DNA of 64,000 nucleotides, from NCBI RefSeq assembly GCF_005771435.1, contig NZ_VANI01000004.1:1-64000 (forward strand), given 5' to 3'. Shown piece after piece: positions 25,588 through 35,169 of the stretch (position 1 is the stretch's first letter; each line of letters starts with the position of its first letter). Under the pieces are notes generated by a model. That model was not told where the DNA came from. It saw only the letters and a program-made list of their open reading frames with translations, and did not search any database. The stretch is from Microbulbifer harenosus. GTDB lineage: Bacteria; Pseudomonadota; Gammaproteobacteria; Pseudomonadales; Cellvibrionaceae. The position numbers and the translations under genes were made by a program.

Positions 25588-26493
25588 TCAATCCGTCAGC
25601 GTGCCGTTATTGTAGTCGCGCACCGCCTGTTCGATTTCCTCGCGGGTATTCATCACGAAGGGACCGTAGTGCACTACCGGCTCGCCGAGCGGACTGCCGC
25701 GCAGTATCAGCATTCCGGTGCCCACATCTGGTGCATCGTCAGGCGCACGCAATTGTAATGATTCGCCGTCGCCAAACAACACCAGATTGCCCCGGTTTAC
25801 CACACCGTGCCCGGTGTCGAGCGCACCGCTGTAGACATACGTCATGACCGTATGCCCAGCCGGCAGCGGCAGGTTGACCTCGGCACCCGCGGCCAGACGC
25901 AGATCTGCCACCGACGCTTGCGCCGCCGCCTCCAGCAGCGGCGCATCTTCGGATTTGCCGTTCACCTGCCATTGGCCTGCGATCAGGCGGATCTTAGAGC
26001 CGCGCCCGTCCAGCATAATTTCGCGCATCTGCTCCGGCTGAATATCCCGCCAGACGGGTTTGCTCATCTTGTCCTTCGCCGCCATGTTGATCCACAGCTG
26101 GAAGCCGTGCATGCCGGTGCTGCCACCATCTTTGGGCTGATGTGGCATCTCCGAGTGGATGATGCCGCGCCCTGCGCGCATCCACTGCGCGCCGCCCTGT
26201 TTGATGGCGCCGCGATTGCCCAAGTGGTCCTGGTGCTCAAACTCGCCGCTCAACATATAGGTGAGCGTCTCGATGCCGCGGTGCGGGTGCGGCGGAAAGC
26301 CGGCGATATAGTCGTCGGGATTCTCCGAGCGAATCTCGTCGACCATCAGGAAAGGGCTCAGGTCCTTCAGCTGAAAGCCTGCCACCCGGTGGATTTTCAC
26401 CCCGGCGCCGTCGGCGGACGGGTGGCCTGCCACTACCCGCACTGCGGGGCGTACGCCGGTACTGCCTGCACTGTTCTGTGTGAAATTAGACAT
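25588..26493 (-). CDS. Pirin-family cupin protein
   Basis: About 301 residues with two cupin domains. The metal site of pirins is intact: His ~69 and His ~71 (PPHPHRGIETL), His ~113 and Glu ~115 (GIIHSEMP). Pirins bind Fe and are reported as quercetin dioxygenases or redox-linked regulators. I chose the ATG at 26493, preceded by ggagga; 34 upstream codons lack pirin character. A LysR gene starts 140 bases away on the other strand and is a likely regulator. Confidence 0.92.
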   Translation of the reverse strand: MSNFTQNSAGSTGVRPAVRVVAGHPSADGAGVKIHRVAGFQLKDLSPFLMVDEIRSENPDDYIAGFPPHPHRGIETLTYMLSGEFEHQDHLGNRGAIKQGGAQWMRAGRGIIHSEMPHQPKDGGSTGMHGFQLWINMAAKDKMSKPVWRDIQPEQMREIMLDGRGSKIRLIAGQWQVNGKSEDAPLLEAAAQASVADLRLAAGAEVNLPLPAGHTVMTYVYSGALDTGHGVVNRGNLVLFGDGESLQLRAPDDAPDVGTGMLILRGSPLGEPVVHYGPFVMNTREEIEQAVRDYNNGTLTD

Positions 26494-26633
26494 GGTTCTG
26501 TTCCTCCATTTCCGGCAGTATAGGCCGATAAAATCGCCAGAAAATGGCAAAAAATCGCAGCTAACATTCGAGCTGCTCGATACATCAGAATCCACGACTT
26601 TTTTACAAATCGAATCTGGACGAAGGACAGTCT

Positions 26634-27521
26634 ATGGCCAAAGTTACGCTGGAACAGTGGCGCATGTTTCAGGCTGTGGTGGAGTACGGGGGCTTTTCCC
26701 AGGCCGCGGATGCGGTGCACAAGAGCCAGTCCTCCATCAATCACGCGGTGCACAAGCTGCAGGAGAGCCTCGGCGTCAATCTGCTGGAAGTGCGCGGGCG
26801 CAAGGCGGAGCTCACCGACGCCGGACGCGTACTGCTGAACCGCGCCGGCGGCCTGCTGGACGAGGCCGAGGCGCTGGAAGCCGTTGCCCTGAGCCTCGCC
26901 GCCGGCACGGAGGCGCAGCTGCGTCTGGCGGTGGATGTGCTGTTTGATTACGAGGCGCTGTTCAATGCGGTTGAACGTTTCGCCGCTGAATTCCCGCACA
27001 CCCGCCTGGAGATCCGCGAGACGGTGCTGTCTGGCGGCGAGGAGCTTCTGCTGCAGCAGGAAGTGGATTTCATTCTGTCGGCGCGGGTGCCCCAGGGCTT
27101 TGTGGGCGAGCCGGTCTCAAGAGTGAAATTCGTGCCTGTCGCCCATCCGGACCATCCGCTGCACCACCTGGGCCGCGCGGTGAATCGCGAGGACCTGAAG
27201 GCTGCCCGGCAGATCGTGATGCGGGACTCCGCCCTGAAAAACCGCCAGGACGCCGGCTGGCTGGGCTCGGACCAACGCATCACCGTGAGCAATGTGCACA
27301 CCTCCATTGAGCTGATCGAGCGCGGCCTGGGCTTCGCCTGGCTGCCGCAGACGCGCATCCGGGATTCTCTGTCGGCCGACCGCCTGTTGCCGCTGCGCAC
27401 CGAGGAGCCGTGGGAGCGGGACGTCACCGTATATCTCGTCTATGCGGACAAAGACCGCGCCGGCCCCGCCGCCTGCCTGCTGCTGCAGGCGCTGCGGGAG
27501 GGGCTGCCGCCGTTTGAGTGA
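26634..27521 (+). CDS. LysR-family transcriptional regulator
   Basis: A 295-residue protein. The N-terminal helix-turn-helix is clear (~15-45, GFSQAADAVHKSQSSINHAVHKL). The C-terminal substrate-binding domain (~90-290) contains VDFILSARVPQGF and GLGFAWLPQTRI. A ribosome-binding site (gaagga) precedes the ATG. It is divergent from the pirin gene, and LysR regulators usually control such a divergent neighbour. The effector is not identifiable. Confidence 0.92.
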   Translation: MAKVTLEQWRMFQAVVEYGGFSQAADAVHKSQSSINHAVHKLQESLGVNLLEVRGRKAELTDAGRVLLNRAGGLLDEAEALEAVALSLAAGTEAQLRLAVDVLFDYEALFNAVERFAAEFPHTRLEIRETVLSGGEELLLQQEVDFILSARVPQGFVGEPVSRVKFVPVAHPDHPLHHLGRAVNREDLKAARQIVMRDSALKNRQDAGWLGSDQRITVSNVHTSIELIERGLGFAWLPQTRIRDSLSADRLLPLRTEEPWERDVTVYLVYADKDRAGPAACLLLQALREGLPPFE

Positions 27522-27598
27522 CGCAATGCGTCGGACAGCGTGAGCGCGGGAACTGATCGGCATCAACAACAGCGGCATCAACCAAACCGGGAGGTCCA

Positions 27599-28678
27599 AT
27601 GACCGTAAACAAACAGCAATCCACCGGCGGGCCGATCCGCTGGGGCATCATCGGCTGCGGCGATGTTACCGAAGTGAAGAGCGGGCCGGCGTTCAACCGG
27701 GTGCCCGGTTCCAGCCTGCTTGCGGTGATGCGACGGGACCCGGACAAGCTCGCGGATTACGCCCGCCGTCACGGTGTGCCGAAAACCTACGCCTCTGCCG
27801 AACAGTTGATACAAGCCCCCGAGATCGACGCGGTCTATATCGCCACACCACCGGGCAGTCACAGGGAATATGCGCTGCAGGTCGCCCGCGCCAACAAGCA
27901 CTGCTGCATCGAAAAACCCATGGCGCTCAACCACCGCGAGTGCGAGGACATTCTGGCCGCCTTCGACGCGAGTGCCGGCGAGTTGTTTGTCGCCTACTAC
28001 CGCCGCTCGCTGCCGCGCTTCCTGAAAATAAAGCAGTGGTTGGAGGCGGGCCGGATCGGTTCCGTGCGGCATGTCAGCTGGCGCTTCACCCGCCCGCCGT
28101 CGCCCCGCGATCTGTCGGCGGAATACGACTGGCACACTGACCCTGCGGTGTCCGGTGGTGGCCATTTCATCGACCTCGCCTGCCACGGGCTGGATTTGTT
28201 CATTTATCTGCTGGGCGATATCACCAGTGCCCAGGGTGTGGCCGCCAACCAGCAGGGGCTATATCCGGCCGAGGATGCGGTGGCGGCCTGTTGGATGTTC
28301 GAAAGCGGGACGACCGGTTCCGGTTTCTGGAACTTCGGCGCCAGTGCCCGCAGCGACGAGGCCATCATCGACGGCAGTACCGGCAGTATCCGGTTCTCGA
28401 TTTTTGGCGACAGTCCCTTTGTACTCGAGACCGCCGCGGGTACCGAAGTATCGACCATCGAGCACCCGGAAAACATCCAGTACTTCCATATCGAAAACAT
28501 GGTCCGGCACCTGAATGGTGAGCTGGAACACCCGTCACCAGGACGGCAAGCTCACAAGGCGACATGGGTAATGGATCGGATACTGCGCGGATACCAGGCG
28601 GAGCGTCGCGATAACGAGGCGCGTCCGCAGCAGGCGGAAATGCGCACCGAAACAAGCACTGGGCAGAGCGCGCGATAA
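27599..28678 (+). CDS. Gfo/Idh/MocA-family NAD(P)-dependent oxidoreductase
   Basis: A 359-residue protein. The N-terminal Rossmann motif is IIGCGDVTE (~16-25), the family's catalytic Lys lies in IEKPMALN (~104), and the substrate-domain signature SGGGHFIDLACHGLDL includes a His that typically acts on the substrate. Members oxidise or reduce sugars and cyclitols. Strong ribosome-binding site (gggaggtcc). It follows the LysR gene by 77 bases. Substrate unknown. Confidence 0.9.
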   Translation: MTVNKQQSTGGPIRWGIIGCGDVTEVKSGPAFNRVPGSSLLAVMRRDPDKLADYARRHGVPKTYASAEQLIQAPEIDAVYIATPPGSHREYALQVARANKHCCIEKPMALNHRECEDILAAFDASAGELFVAYYRRSLPRFLKIKQWLEAGRIGSVRHVSWRFTRPPSPRDLSAEYDWHTDPAVSGGGHFIDLACHGLDLFIYLLGDITSAQGVAANQQGLYPAEDAVAACWMFESGTTGSGFWNFGASARSDEAIIDGSTGSIRFSIFGDSPFVLETAAGTEVSTIEHPENIQYFHIENMVRHLNGELEHPSPGRQAHKATWVMDRILRGYQAERRDNEARPQQAEMRTETSTGQSAR

Positions 28679-28794
28679 ACTCGCCCCTTCCCGCGAAAAT
28701 ATGCGGTTTTGTTTGCGAAAAGCCGAACTACACTGAACAGCGTTGTCACTTCATACGCATTCCAGAGCGGAAGCGAACAAGAGAGGGTTCAGCA

Positions 28795-29205
28795 ATGAAC
28801 AACGACGGTGTTATGTGCGACTTGGGCAAGCTGCTGGCGCGGATTCTCATGTCGGTAATGTTTATCGTCTCCGGCTACGGCAAGATTGGCGCCTACGCCG
28901 GCACCCAGGAATACATGGCGTCCGCCGGTCTGCCCGGATTTCTGCTGCCCCTGGTGATCCTGCTGGAGCTCGGCGGCGGCCTCGCGATCCTGTTCGGCTT
29001 CTGCACCCGTTGGCTGGCGCTCGCGTTCGCCGCCTTCTGTCTGCTGAGCGCCTGGCTGTTCCACAATGTCCCCGGTGATCAGATGCAGCAGATCATGTTC
29101 ATGAAAAATCTCACCATCGCCGGTGGCTTTCTGGCGCTCGCTTGCGCCGGCGCCGGCAAATTCAGTATCGACCACGCCATGGCAAGGAAGAAACACCGAC
29201 ATTGA
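28795..29205 (+). CDS. DoxX-family membrane protein
   Basis: A 136-residue protein with four helices; motifs include GLxxFLLPLVILLELGGG and a C-terminal basic tail. Start supported by gagaggg upstream. DoxX proteins have been linked to redox and thiol-stress complexes. The 12-base gap to the next gene, a glutathionyl-hydroquinone reductase, suggests co-transcription and a shared role in quinone or electrophile handling. Confidence 0.88.
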   Translation: MNNDGVMCDLGKLLARILMSVMFIVSGYGKIGAYAGTQEYMASAGLPGFLLPLVILLELGGGLAILFGFCTRWLALAFAAFCLLSAWLFHNVPGDQMQQIMFMKNLTIAGGFLALACAGAGKFSIDHAMARKKHRH

Positions 29206-29217
29206 CGGGGGCTCGCC

Positions 29218-30189
29218 ATGGGATTGTTGATCAAGGGCCAATGGCAGGATCGCTGGTACGACACCGACAAAAGTGGCGGTGAATTCGAGCGCGAGGGGGC
29301 CCAGCTGCGCAACTGGATCACCGCCGACGGCGCCGCCGGCCCCAGTGGCGAGGGCGGCTTCCCCGCGGAGAAGGGCCGCTACCACCTGTTTGTCTCCCTC
29401 GCCTGCCCCTGGGCGCAGCGCACGCTGATCTTCCGCAAGCTGAAGAAACTCGAAGACGTTATCGGGGTGTCGGTCGTAAGCCCTTACATGCTGGAACACG
29501 GCTGGACCTTCAACAAAGATGAGGGCAGCAGCGGCGATGACCTCTACGGCAGCGAATTCCTGCACCAGATCTACACCCGTCACCGCGCGGACTACAGTGG
29601 CCGCGTCACCGTGCCGGTGCTGTGGGATCGGGAGCGCGAGTGCATCGTCAATAACGAGTCCGCGGAGATCATCCGCATGTTCAACTCGGCGTTCGACGAC
29701 CTCACCGGCGACGGGCAGGATTTTTATCCACAGGAACTGCGCGGTGATATCGACGCCACCAACGAGCTGGTGTACCAGAACGTCAACAACGGCGTGTACC
29801 GCGCCGGCTTCGCCACCAGCAGAGAAGCCTACGAGGCCGCCTACCACCGCCTGTTCGAGACGCTGGAAAAGCTTGAGCAGAGACTGGGCAACAACCGCTA
29901 TCTCACCGGCGCGCGCATCACCGAGGCGGACTGGCGGCTGTTTACGACACTGATTCGGTTCGACGCCGTCTACCACGGTCACTTCAAGTGCAACAAGCAG
30001 CGGCTGGCGGACTATCCCAACCTGTGGGGCTATGTGCGCGAGCTGTATCAGTGGCCGGGGGTGGCCGAGACCGTGGACTTCCACCATATCAAGACTCACT
30101 ACTACGCCAGCCACAAGCACATCAATCCCACCGGCATAGTGCCGCTGGGCCCGGAACTGGATTACGCCGCCCCCCACGGTCGCGGTTGA
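29218..30189 (+). CDS. yqjG: Glutathionyl-hydroquinone reductase (Xi-class GST, YqjG-like)
   Basis: A 323-residue protein. The catalytic Cys of Xi-class GSTs is in SLACPWAQRT (~63). Family features include MLEHGWTFN, LYQIYT-type LHQIYTRH, VPVLWDRE, and a C-terminal helical domain with HFKCNKQRL and YLRELY-like YVRELYQ. These enzymes use glutathione to reduce glutathionyl-hydroquinones. Lies in a DoxX-GHR-GST run at 28.8-30.8 kb. Confidence 0.92.
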   Translation: MGLLIKGQWQDRWYDTDKSGGEFEREGAQLRNWITADGAAGPSGEGGFPAEKGRYHLFVSLACPWAQRTLIFRKLKKLEDVIGVSVVSPYMLEHGWTFNKDEGSSGDDLYGSEFLHQIYTRHRADYSGRVTVPVLWDRERECIVNNESAEIIRMFNSAFDDLTGDGQDFYPQELRGDIDATNELVYQNVNNGVYRAGFATSREAYEAAYHRLFETLEKLEQRLGNNRYLTGARITEADWRLFTTLIRFDAVYHGHFKCNKQRLADYPNLWGYVRELYQWPGVAETVDFHHIKTHYYASHKHINPTGIVPLGPELDYAAPHGRG

Positions 30190-30221
30190 CCCCTGTTCCA
30201 ACGCAATAACCAGGAGCAACC

Positions 30222-30821
30222 ATGAAGCTGTTCTATTCCCCCGGTGCCTGTTCGCTGTCTCCGCACATTGTCGCCTGCGAGGCGGGTATCGACCTGGAAC
30301 TGTGTCAGGTCAATCTGAAGACGAAAGCGACCGACAGCGGTGGTGACTACACCGAGATCAACCCAAAGGGCTATGTACCCGCGCTGCAACTGGAAGGCGG
30401 TGAATTGCTCACCGAGGGCCCGGCGATTGTGCAGTTCCTGGCGGAGCAGAAACCGGATAAAAAACTGGCGCCGGAGTACGGCTCACTGGACCATTACCGG
30501 GTGCTGGAGTGGTTGAATTACCTCTCCACCGAGGTGCACAAGTCCTTTGTGCCACTGTTCTGGAACGGCGACGATGGGGAAAAGGAGTTCGCCAGGAAAC
30601 AGGTAAGCAAACGCCTGCAGTTTGTGGAGGAGCATCTGGCCGGCGACTACCTGCTGGGGGACGATTTCTGTATCGCCGACGCCTACCTGTTCACCCTGTA
30701 CAGCTGGTGCGACAAGGTGGGAGTGGATACCGGCGGCTGGCCGAAGCTCAAGGCCTTCGCCGAGCGCATGGCGGCGCGCCCGGCGGTAAAAAAGGCGCTG
30801 CAGGAAGAGGGGCTGATCTGA
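30222..30821 (+). CDS. gstA: Beta-class glutathione S-transferase
   Basis: A 199-residue protein. The N-terminal thioredoxin-like domain has the beta-class catalytic Cys at position 10 (FYSPGACSLSPH) and the glutathione-binding KGYVPALQLE and LTEGPAIVQFLA. The C-terminal helical domain has GDYLLGDDFCIADAYLFT. A good ribosome-binding site (aggagcaacc) precedes the ATG. It conjugates glutathione to electrophiles and probably works with the upstream hydroquinone reductase. Confidence 0.93.
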   Translation: MKLFYSPGACSLSPHIVACEAGIDLELCQVNLKTKATDSGGDYTEINPKGYVPALQLEGGELLTEGPAIVQFLAEQKPDKKLAPEYGSLDHYRVLEWLNYLSTEVHKSFVPLFWNGDDGEKEFARKQVSKRLQFVEEHLAGDYLLGDDFCIADAYLFTLYSWCDKVGVDTGGWPKLKAFAERMAARPAVKKALQEEGLI

Positions 30822-30879
30822 ATTTTCCTCTCCCGGCCACTTAATTTTTACGACGAAGCTGCGAGCGCCCGGCTTGCGC

Positions 30880-32124
30880 TCAGTGTCTGCCTTCGATCTC
30901 AATTGGCAGCCGCGCTCTGGCGACAAACACAGCCATAGCGAGCGCGGCGCCCGCGCAGCACAACATCCCGGCCGCAATAGGCACCAGCGTACCGGTGTGG
31001 ATTCCGTTCACCAGACCGCCGAGTAGCCCCCCGGAAATAAACAGGGACGCGCCGTAGAGCGCATTGGCGGTACCGCTGATCTTGGGGAAAAATTCCAGAT
31101 AACAGGCCGCGGAGTTGGGGGCAATGATGCCGATGCTGCCCATCGCCATCACCAACGGCATCATCCACGCCAGTAAAGTCTGGTTCTCGCCGAAGTAGAG
31201 GGTACTCACCAGCAGCAGCGCGCACGCGAGGGTCAGCATCGTCATCCCCGCCAGCAGGATCTGGCGCGGTTCGAACACCTTCAGCAGGCGGATATTCAGC
31301 TGCATCATCACCGCCAATCCCAGCACGCAGCTGCCGAACATCAGCGGGAAATTCGCCGAGGAAACGCCAAAGCGCTCCATAAACACGAACGGCGCGGTGG
31401 TGATGTAAATGAACATACAGCCGCTCACCAGCGCCTGCCCGAACAGGAAGCCCAGTGCGCGCGGGCTGCGGAATATCTGCCCGTAGTTGCGAAACAGCGT
31501 GGTGCGGGACTCGCGCTGGCGGCGCGCGCGGCGGAACTTCGACACCGTCTCCGGCAGTATGCCCCGCACCAGCACCATCATCAGCACGCCGTACACCAGC
31601 AGGAAGATAAAGATGGCGTGCCAGTCGCCGAAACTGAGCAGCGTAGCGCCGATTACCGGCGCCACCATGGGCGCGATCAGCATCATGGTGGCGATCATCG
31701 ACATGATGCGCGCTGCGTCGCGGCCATGATAGAGGTCGCGCACGATGGCACCGCAGATTACCGTGGCAAAACCGCCCCCCACCGCCTGACAGAACCGCAG
31801 CGCCACCAGCAGTTCCGCGTTATTGGTGAACAGGATCAGCGCGGTGCTGGCGATAAAGATAGCGAGACCAATGGTGCCGATCAGGATGCGGCCGAGGCGG
31901 TCCGAGAGTGGTCCGCCGAAGATCTGCCCTACCGCAAAGCCAAGCAGGTAACTCGATACCGAGTGTTGCACCACAGCCACTTCGACCCCGAGGGTCCGTG
32001 CCATGGCGGGAATGGCCGGCAGATAGGTGTCGATGGCAAAGGGAGTCAGCGCAACCAGTGCGGCGAGACACGGAGCGAGCCAGCGCGGCGGCTGGCCGTC
32101 GGCATTCAAAAAGTTCGGGGGCAT
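30880..32124 (-). CDS. Bcr/CflA-family multidrug efflux MFS transporter
   Basis: About 414 residues with 12 helices. Family marks are FAIDTYLPAIPAMARTLG after the first helix and GGPLSDRLGRILIGT in the cytosolic loop 2-3. Bcr/CflA pumps export drugs such as bicyclomycin or chloramphenicol by H+ antiport. I chose the ATG at 32124; the upstream codons to 32169 add no membrane segment. It is convergent with the GST gene. Confidence 0.9.
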   Translation of the reverse strand: MPPNFLNADGQPPRWLAPCLAALVALTPFAIDTYLPAIPAMARTLGVEVAVVQHSVSSYLLGFAVGQIFGGPLSDRLGRILIGTIGLAIFIASTALILFTNNAELLVALRFCQAVGGGFATVICGAIVRDLYHGRDAARIMSMIATMMLIAPMVAPVIGATLLSFGDWHAIFIFLLVYGVLMMVLVRGILPETVSKFRRARRQRESRTTLFRNYGQIFRSPRALGFLFGQALVSGCMFIYITTAPFVFMERFGVSSANFPLMFGSCVLGLAVMMQLNIRLLKVFEPRQILLAGMTMLTLACALLLVSTLYFGENQTLLAWMMPLVMAMGSIGIIAPNSAACYLEFFPKISGTANALYGASLFISGGLLGGLVNGIHTGTLVPIAAGMLCCAGAALAMAVFVARARLPIEIEGRH

Positions 32125-32280
32125 GGCAATCCGGGAAACGTGGACATTTGTACATCGGCAGGCGATCACGCCGGCGCTCAGGCAAGCTTAGACGTCGGGG
32201 TATGGGGAATCGGTAGCGCGCGCATCTTAGCCGGCGATGGGGGTGGATTCCATGACAACCGGGAATTTTGCGGTGAATAG

Positions 32281-34068
32281 CTACCGGGTGGGGTCGAGTA
32301 ACAATTCTTCGCCCAGGTACAGCGCAGGCCATCGCGGCGCGCGAGTTTCCATTTCTCCAGCGGACAAGCGCAGCCGAAGAGCCTCGAAACTCTCGTCAGT
32401 ATCGCGGCTATTGACACCAATCTGCCGCCAGTGGCCATCCACCCTGGCAAATGCCACGATCTGCAGGAAATTTTGTTGATCCCGCCGTGACCGAAAGGAA
32501 AACAGCAGAAATTCGCTGCTGCCGTCGTTATCCAGATCCTGTTCGAGCCACAGACATTGGCGCTCGGGGAGCTGGCAGTTCTCGCTGAATCGCCGGTTAT
32601 GGAAGTCGGTGGGCAGGCTGCTATTGGCGGGAATGACTTCGATTTCCCGCAACTTTTGTATTTCGGCCTTCGCCTGAAGAGGATTTTTTCGCAACTCCCA
32701 AATAGCATCGGGTTGTGCGAGTAGAGCATCCAGATGTTCGACGACGTCGGCATTTCGCTGAATGGAGGGAAGTGCTTTGGCTGCCTGCAGAGCCTCGAAG
32801 CCCGGGCGCCCCAATTCCCGCCGCAGGAAAAAGAAATCGAAATCCGCCAGCTCCGTGCGCCCGTCCTGCAAGCGCGCCAGCTGGCTGTCGGCACTGATGC
32901 GCCAGAAATTCACCAGCGGCGACTGCGTGACGAGGCACACCGCCAGCACCCACAGCGCGAGCCCGGTATTGATCCGGCGCAGCCACTCCGACCAGCGCTC
33001 GCCGCGGCGCAGGATCGACAGACTGTAGCTCAGTGCCAGCAGCGCCAGCGTCAGTGCCACCACGAACCCCCACAGCCGCTCCGGTGTCCAGCCGTACTGG
33101 GCTATCCGCAACCACAGGCCGTAGAGTGCGAAGGCCGTGTAAAACGGCGCAACCACCAAAGCCAGCAGCAGCACCCGGTTGATCCAGCGCGGATAGCGCG
33201 CAAACGGGAAGTCGTCCTGGATCACGCCGTTGGTGAAAAACAGCAGCAGCGCCACCAGCCACAGCAACAGCGCGCTGCCGCGCCCGGTATCCCAGATGGG
33301 TTGCAGGCCGGTAAACGGCAGGGTGGCGAGGAACACGATGGTGAGTACCGCCAGTAGCGGCAGCAGCGCCACCAGCATGGTGCGCAGCAGCCGCTTCAGG
33401 GTCAGCACAAAGCTCTGTTGTGAGCGGAACAGGATGGCGCCGCTGCCGGCCACCAACCAGGTTACCGGGTAAAAGAACCAGTCCTGCGCGAACAGTTCTT
33501 GAAAAAACGCAACTCCCACCAGTTTGAACAGCGCCTGCCACAGAAACAGGATCAGCCAGAAAATTCCTGTAAACACCAGTGTCAGGCCCGCGGTGAGGGC
33601 GTTGTCCCAGGAGTAGTGAAACAGCGCGGAGTACTCCGGCTTTCGCAGCCGTGCCATCCCGGTGGCGCAGGCGCGCAGCAGAAAGGCGACGATAAAGGTG
33701 GCGATGGCGATCGTCGGCACGAACTCGTGGGGATCACCACAGTACACCTTGGTTGCTGGGGTGCACTGGTAGCCGCGGTAAGCGGCGAGTGCCGCCAGCA
33801 ACACGGCGTAGCCGGTCACCAGCCACCAGTAACCCCGCGCGAGACGAGGGGCGACGGTGACGATCACCAACGGCGGAATGGCGATGACGAGGGTGTAGCT
33901 GAGGTACGGCCACACTGGCGACCAGGTGTCGACGGCGGTGAAGAATTTGAGGGCGTAGAGCGCGAGGCCCTGGATCAGGGCCGCGGCGAGAATCAGGTGC
34001 TTTTCAGGGGCGCCGAGACTGTCCGCATCAGAGAAGTTTGTCGTCTGTTCGCCGCTGCTTCCCTGCAT
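32281..34068 (-). CDS. DUF4153 multi-pass membrane protein
   Basis: A 595-residue protein. The N-terminal ~420 residues hold about ten helices; the C-terminal ~175 residues are soluble and contain RTELADFDFFFLRRELGRPGFEAL. I recognise it as DUF4153-like. Function unestablished. It lies 12 bases downstream of hexR on the same strand, so it may be co-transcribed with it. Confidence 0.78.
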   Translation of the reverse strand: MQGSSGEQTTNFSDADSLGAPEKHLILAAALIQGLALYALKFFTAVDTWSPVWPYLSYTLVIAIPPLVIVTVAPRLARGYWWLVTGYAVLLAALAAYRGYQCTPATKVYCGDPHEFVPTIAIATFIVAFLLRACATGMARLRKPEYSALFHYSWDNALTAGLTLVFTGIFWLILFLWQALFKLVGVAFFQELFAQDWFFYPVTWLVAGSGAILFRSQQSFVLTLKRLLRTMLVALLPLLAVLTIVFLATLPFTGLQPIWDTGRGSALLLWLVALLLFFTNGVIQDDFPFARYPRWINRVLLLALVVAPFYTAFALYGLWLRIAQYGWTPERLWGFVVALTLALLALSYSLSILRRGERWSEWLRRINTGLALWVLAVCLVTQSPLVNFWRISADSQLARLQDGRTELADFDFFFLRRELGRPGFEALQAAKALPSIQRNADVVEHLDALLAQPDAIWELRKNPLQAKAEIQKLREIEVIPANSSLPTDFHNRRFSENCQLPERQCLWLEQDLDNDGSSEFLLFSFRSRRDQQNFLQIVAFARVDGHWRQIGVNSRDTDESFEALRLRLSAGEMETRAPRWPALYLGEELLLDPTR

Positions 34069-34080
34069 ATTACACCCTGA

Positions 34081-34935
34081 TCAGTGTTTTTCTTCGCGAA
34101 GGTTGTACAGCCCCTTCTTCAGCTTCAACAGGTGCTCCTGCAGCTGCGGGCCCTTGCGCTGGGCAACGCCGATGGCGAGTACGTCGATCACCACCAGGTG
34201 GGCAATGCGGGACGACAGCGGTGTGTACAGCTCGATGTCCTCTTCCACGTCCACTTCCAGGGGGATACTGGACTTGCGCGTGACCGGCGAGCCGCTGGGA
34301 CCGAGGCCGATCACCGTGGCGCCCTGGGCCTTGGCCATTTCCATGGAGCGCAGCAGCGAGGAGGTGCGCCCGCTTTGCGAGATGGCGACAACCACATCGC
34401 CCGGCTCCATGCTCATGGCGGACATACTCTGCATATGGTGGTCGGAGTGGGCGGCAGCGGCGAGCTGCAGGCGGAAGAACTTGTGCTGGGCATCGGCGGC
34501 CACGGCACCGGAGGCGCCAAAACCGAAGAACTCCACCCGCTTGGCGGCGGCGATGGCGGTCACCGCGGCTTCCAGCGCGCGCGCGTCGATCTTGTCACGC
34601 ACGTTCAGCAGGGTATCGACGGTGGAGTCGAACACCTTGCGCTTGTACTCGGCGATGGTGTCGGTTTCGGTCACCGCAATCTGGCCGAAACTGGGGCTGG
34701 AGGCCAGCTGCTGGGCCAGGTTGAGCTTGAATTCCTGGAACCCGGAACAGCCCACGGCGCGGCAGAAACGCACCACCGTCGGTTCGCTCACCTGGGCCTC
34801 GGTGGCCAGGTCGACGATGCGCATATGGATGATTTCGCCGGGGTTGGCGAGGATATACTCCGCGACCTTGCGCTCAGATTTGCGCATGGAACTCAGCTGT
34901 TCGCTGATTTTTTGCGTGACTTCCGCTGGCTTCAC
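34081..34935 (-). CDS. hexR: HexR-type RpiR-family transcriptional regulator
   Basis: A 284-residue protein. An N-terminal helix-turn-helix (~38-60, TEAQVSEPTVVRFCRAVG) is followed by a SIS sugar-phosphate domain (~125-260, with VVVAISQSGRTSSLLRSM). The SQSGRTSSLLRSM block is characteristic of HexR, which binds 2-keto-3-deoxy-6-phosphogluconate and represses Entner-Doudoroff and related carbon genes. Unusually it is not next to zwf, edd or glk in this window; its neighbours are a DUF4153 gene and uvrD. Confidence 0.88.
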   Translation of the reverse strand: MKPAEVTQKISEQLSSMRKSERKVAEYILANPGEIIHMRIVDLATEAQVSEPTVVRFCRAVGCSGFQEFKLNLAQQLASSPSFGQIAVTETDTIAEYKRKVFDSTVDTLLNVRDKIDARALEAAVTAIAAAKRVEFFGFGASGAVAADAQHKFFRLQLAAAAHSDHHMQSMSAMSMEPGDVVVAISQSGRTSSLLRSMEMAKAQGATVIGLGPSGSPVTRKSSIPLEVDVEEDIELYTPLSSRIAHLVVIDVLAIGVAQRKGPQLQEHLLKLKKGLYNLREEKH

Positions 34936-35030
34936 GACAACACCTTCTCTGGTTCAGGTTGTGCAGTTTAGCGGCATGGCGGAGTGCTGGCGAGCGTTGG
35001 CAGCGCTTTGCGTGGCGGTCGATGCACCCC

Positions 35031-35099
35031 TGTAGGAGCCTGCCTGCAGGCGAACATTCGCGGAGTCCATGGCGGTTCGCCTGCAGGCAGGCTCCTACA
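35031..35099. repeat. REPIN-like perfect inverted repeat
   Basis: Two 25-base arms (35031-35055 and 35075-35099) are exact reverse complements around a 19-base spacer. Each arm begins tgtaggagcctgcctgcagg. The single copy at 37448 and the outer ends of 25408-25560 share this sequence. It sits between divergent hexR and uvrD. Its translation as GACLQAN in a false N-terminal extension of uvrD helped me reject that start. Confidence 0.88.
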
Positions 35100-35122
35100 A
35101 GCAATCGCAGATTGTTTAAAAC

Positions 35123-35138
35123 CTGTTTATATACCCAG
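35123..35138. promoter_or_regulatory. LexA (SOS) box upstream of uvrD
   Basis: CTGTTTATATACCCAG fits CTG-N10-CAG with the AT-rich TATATA core of gammaproteobacterial LexA sites. It lies 32 bases before the uvrD ATG. E. coli uvrD is LexA-regulated, so this is the expected place. Confidence 0.8.
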
Positions 35139-35169
35139 TTCTCCCCCGACCCCTGATACAATCGCGCCC

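Noticed and set aside
34984-35169. N-terminal extension of uvrD
   Set aside because: It runs through the REPIN palindrome and the SOS box; UvrD orthologues begin at MDVS.
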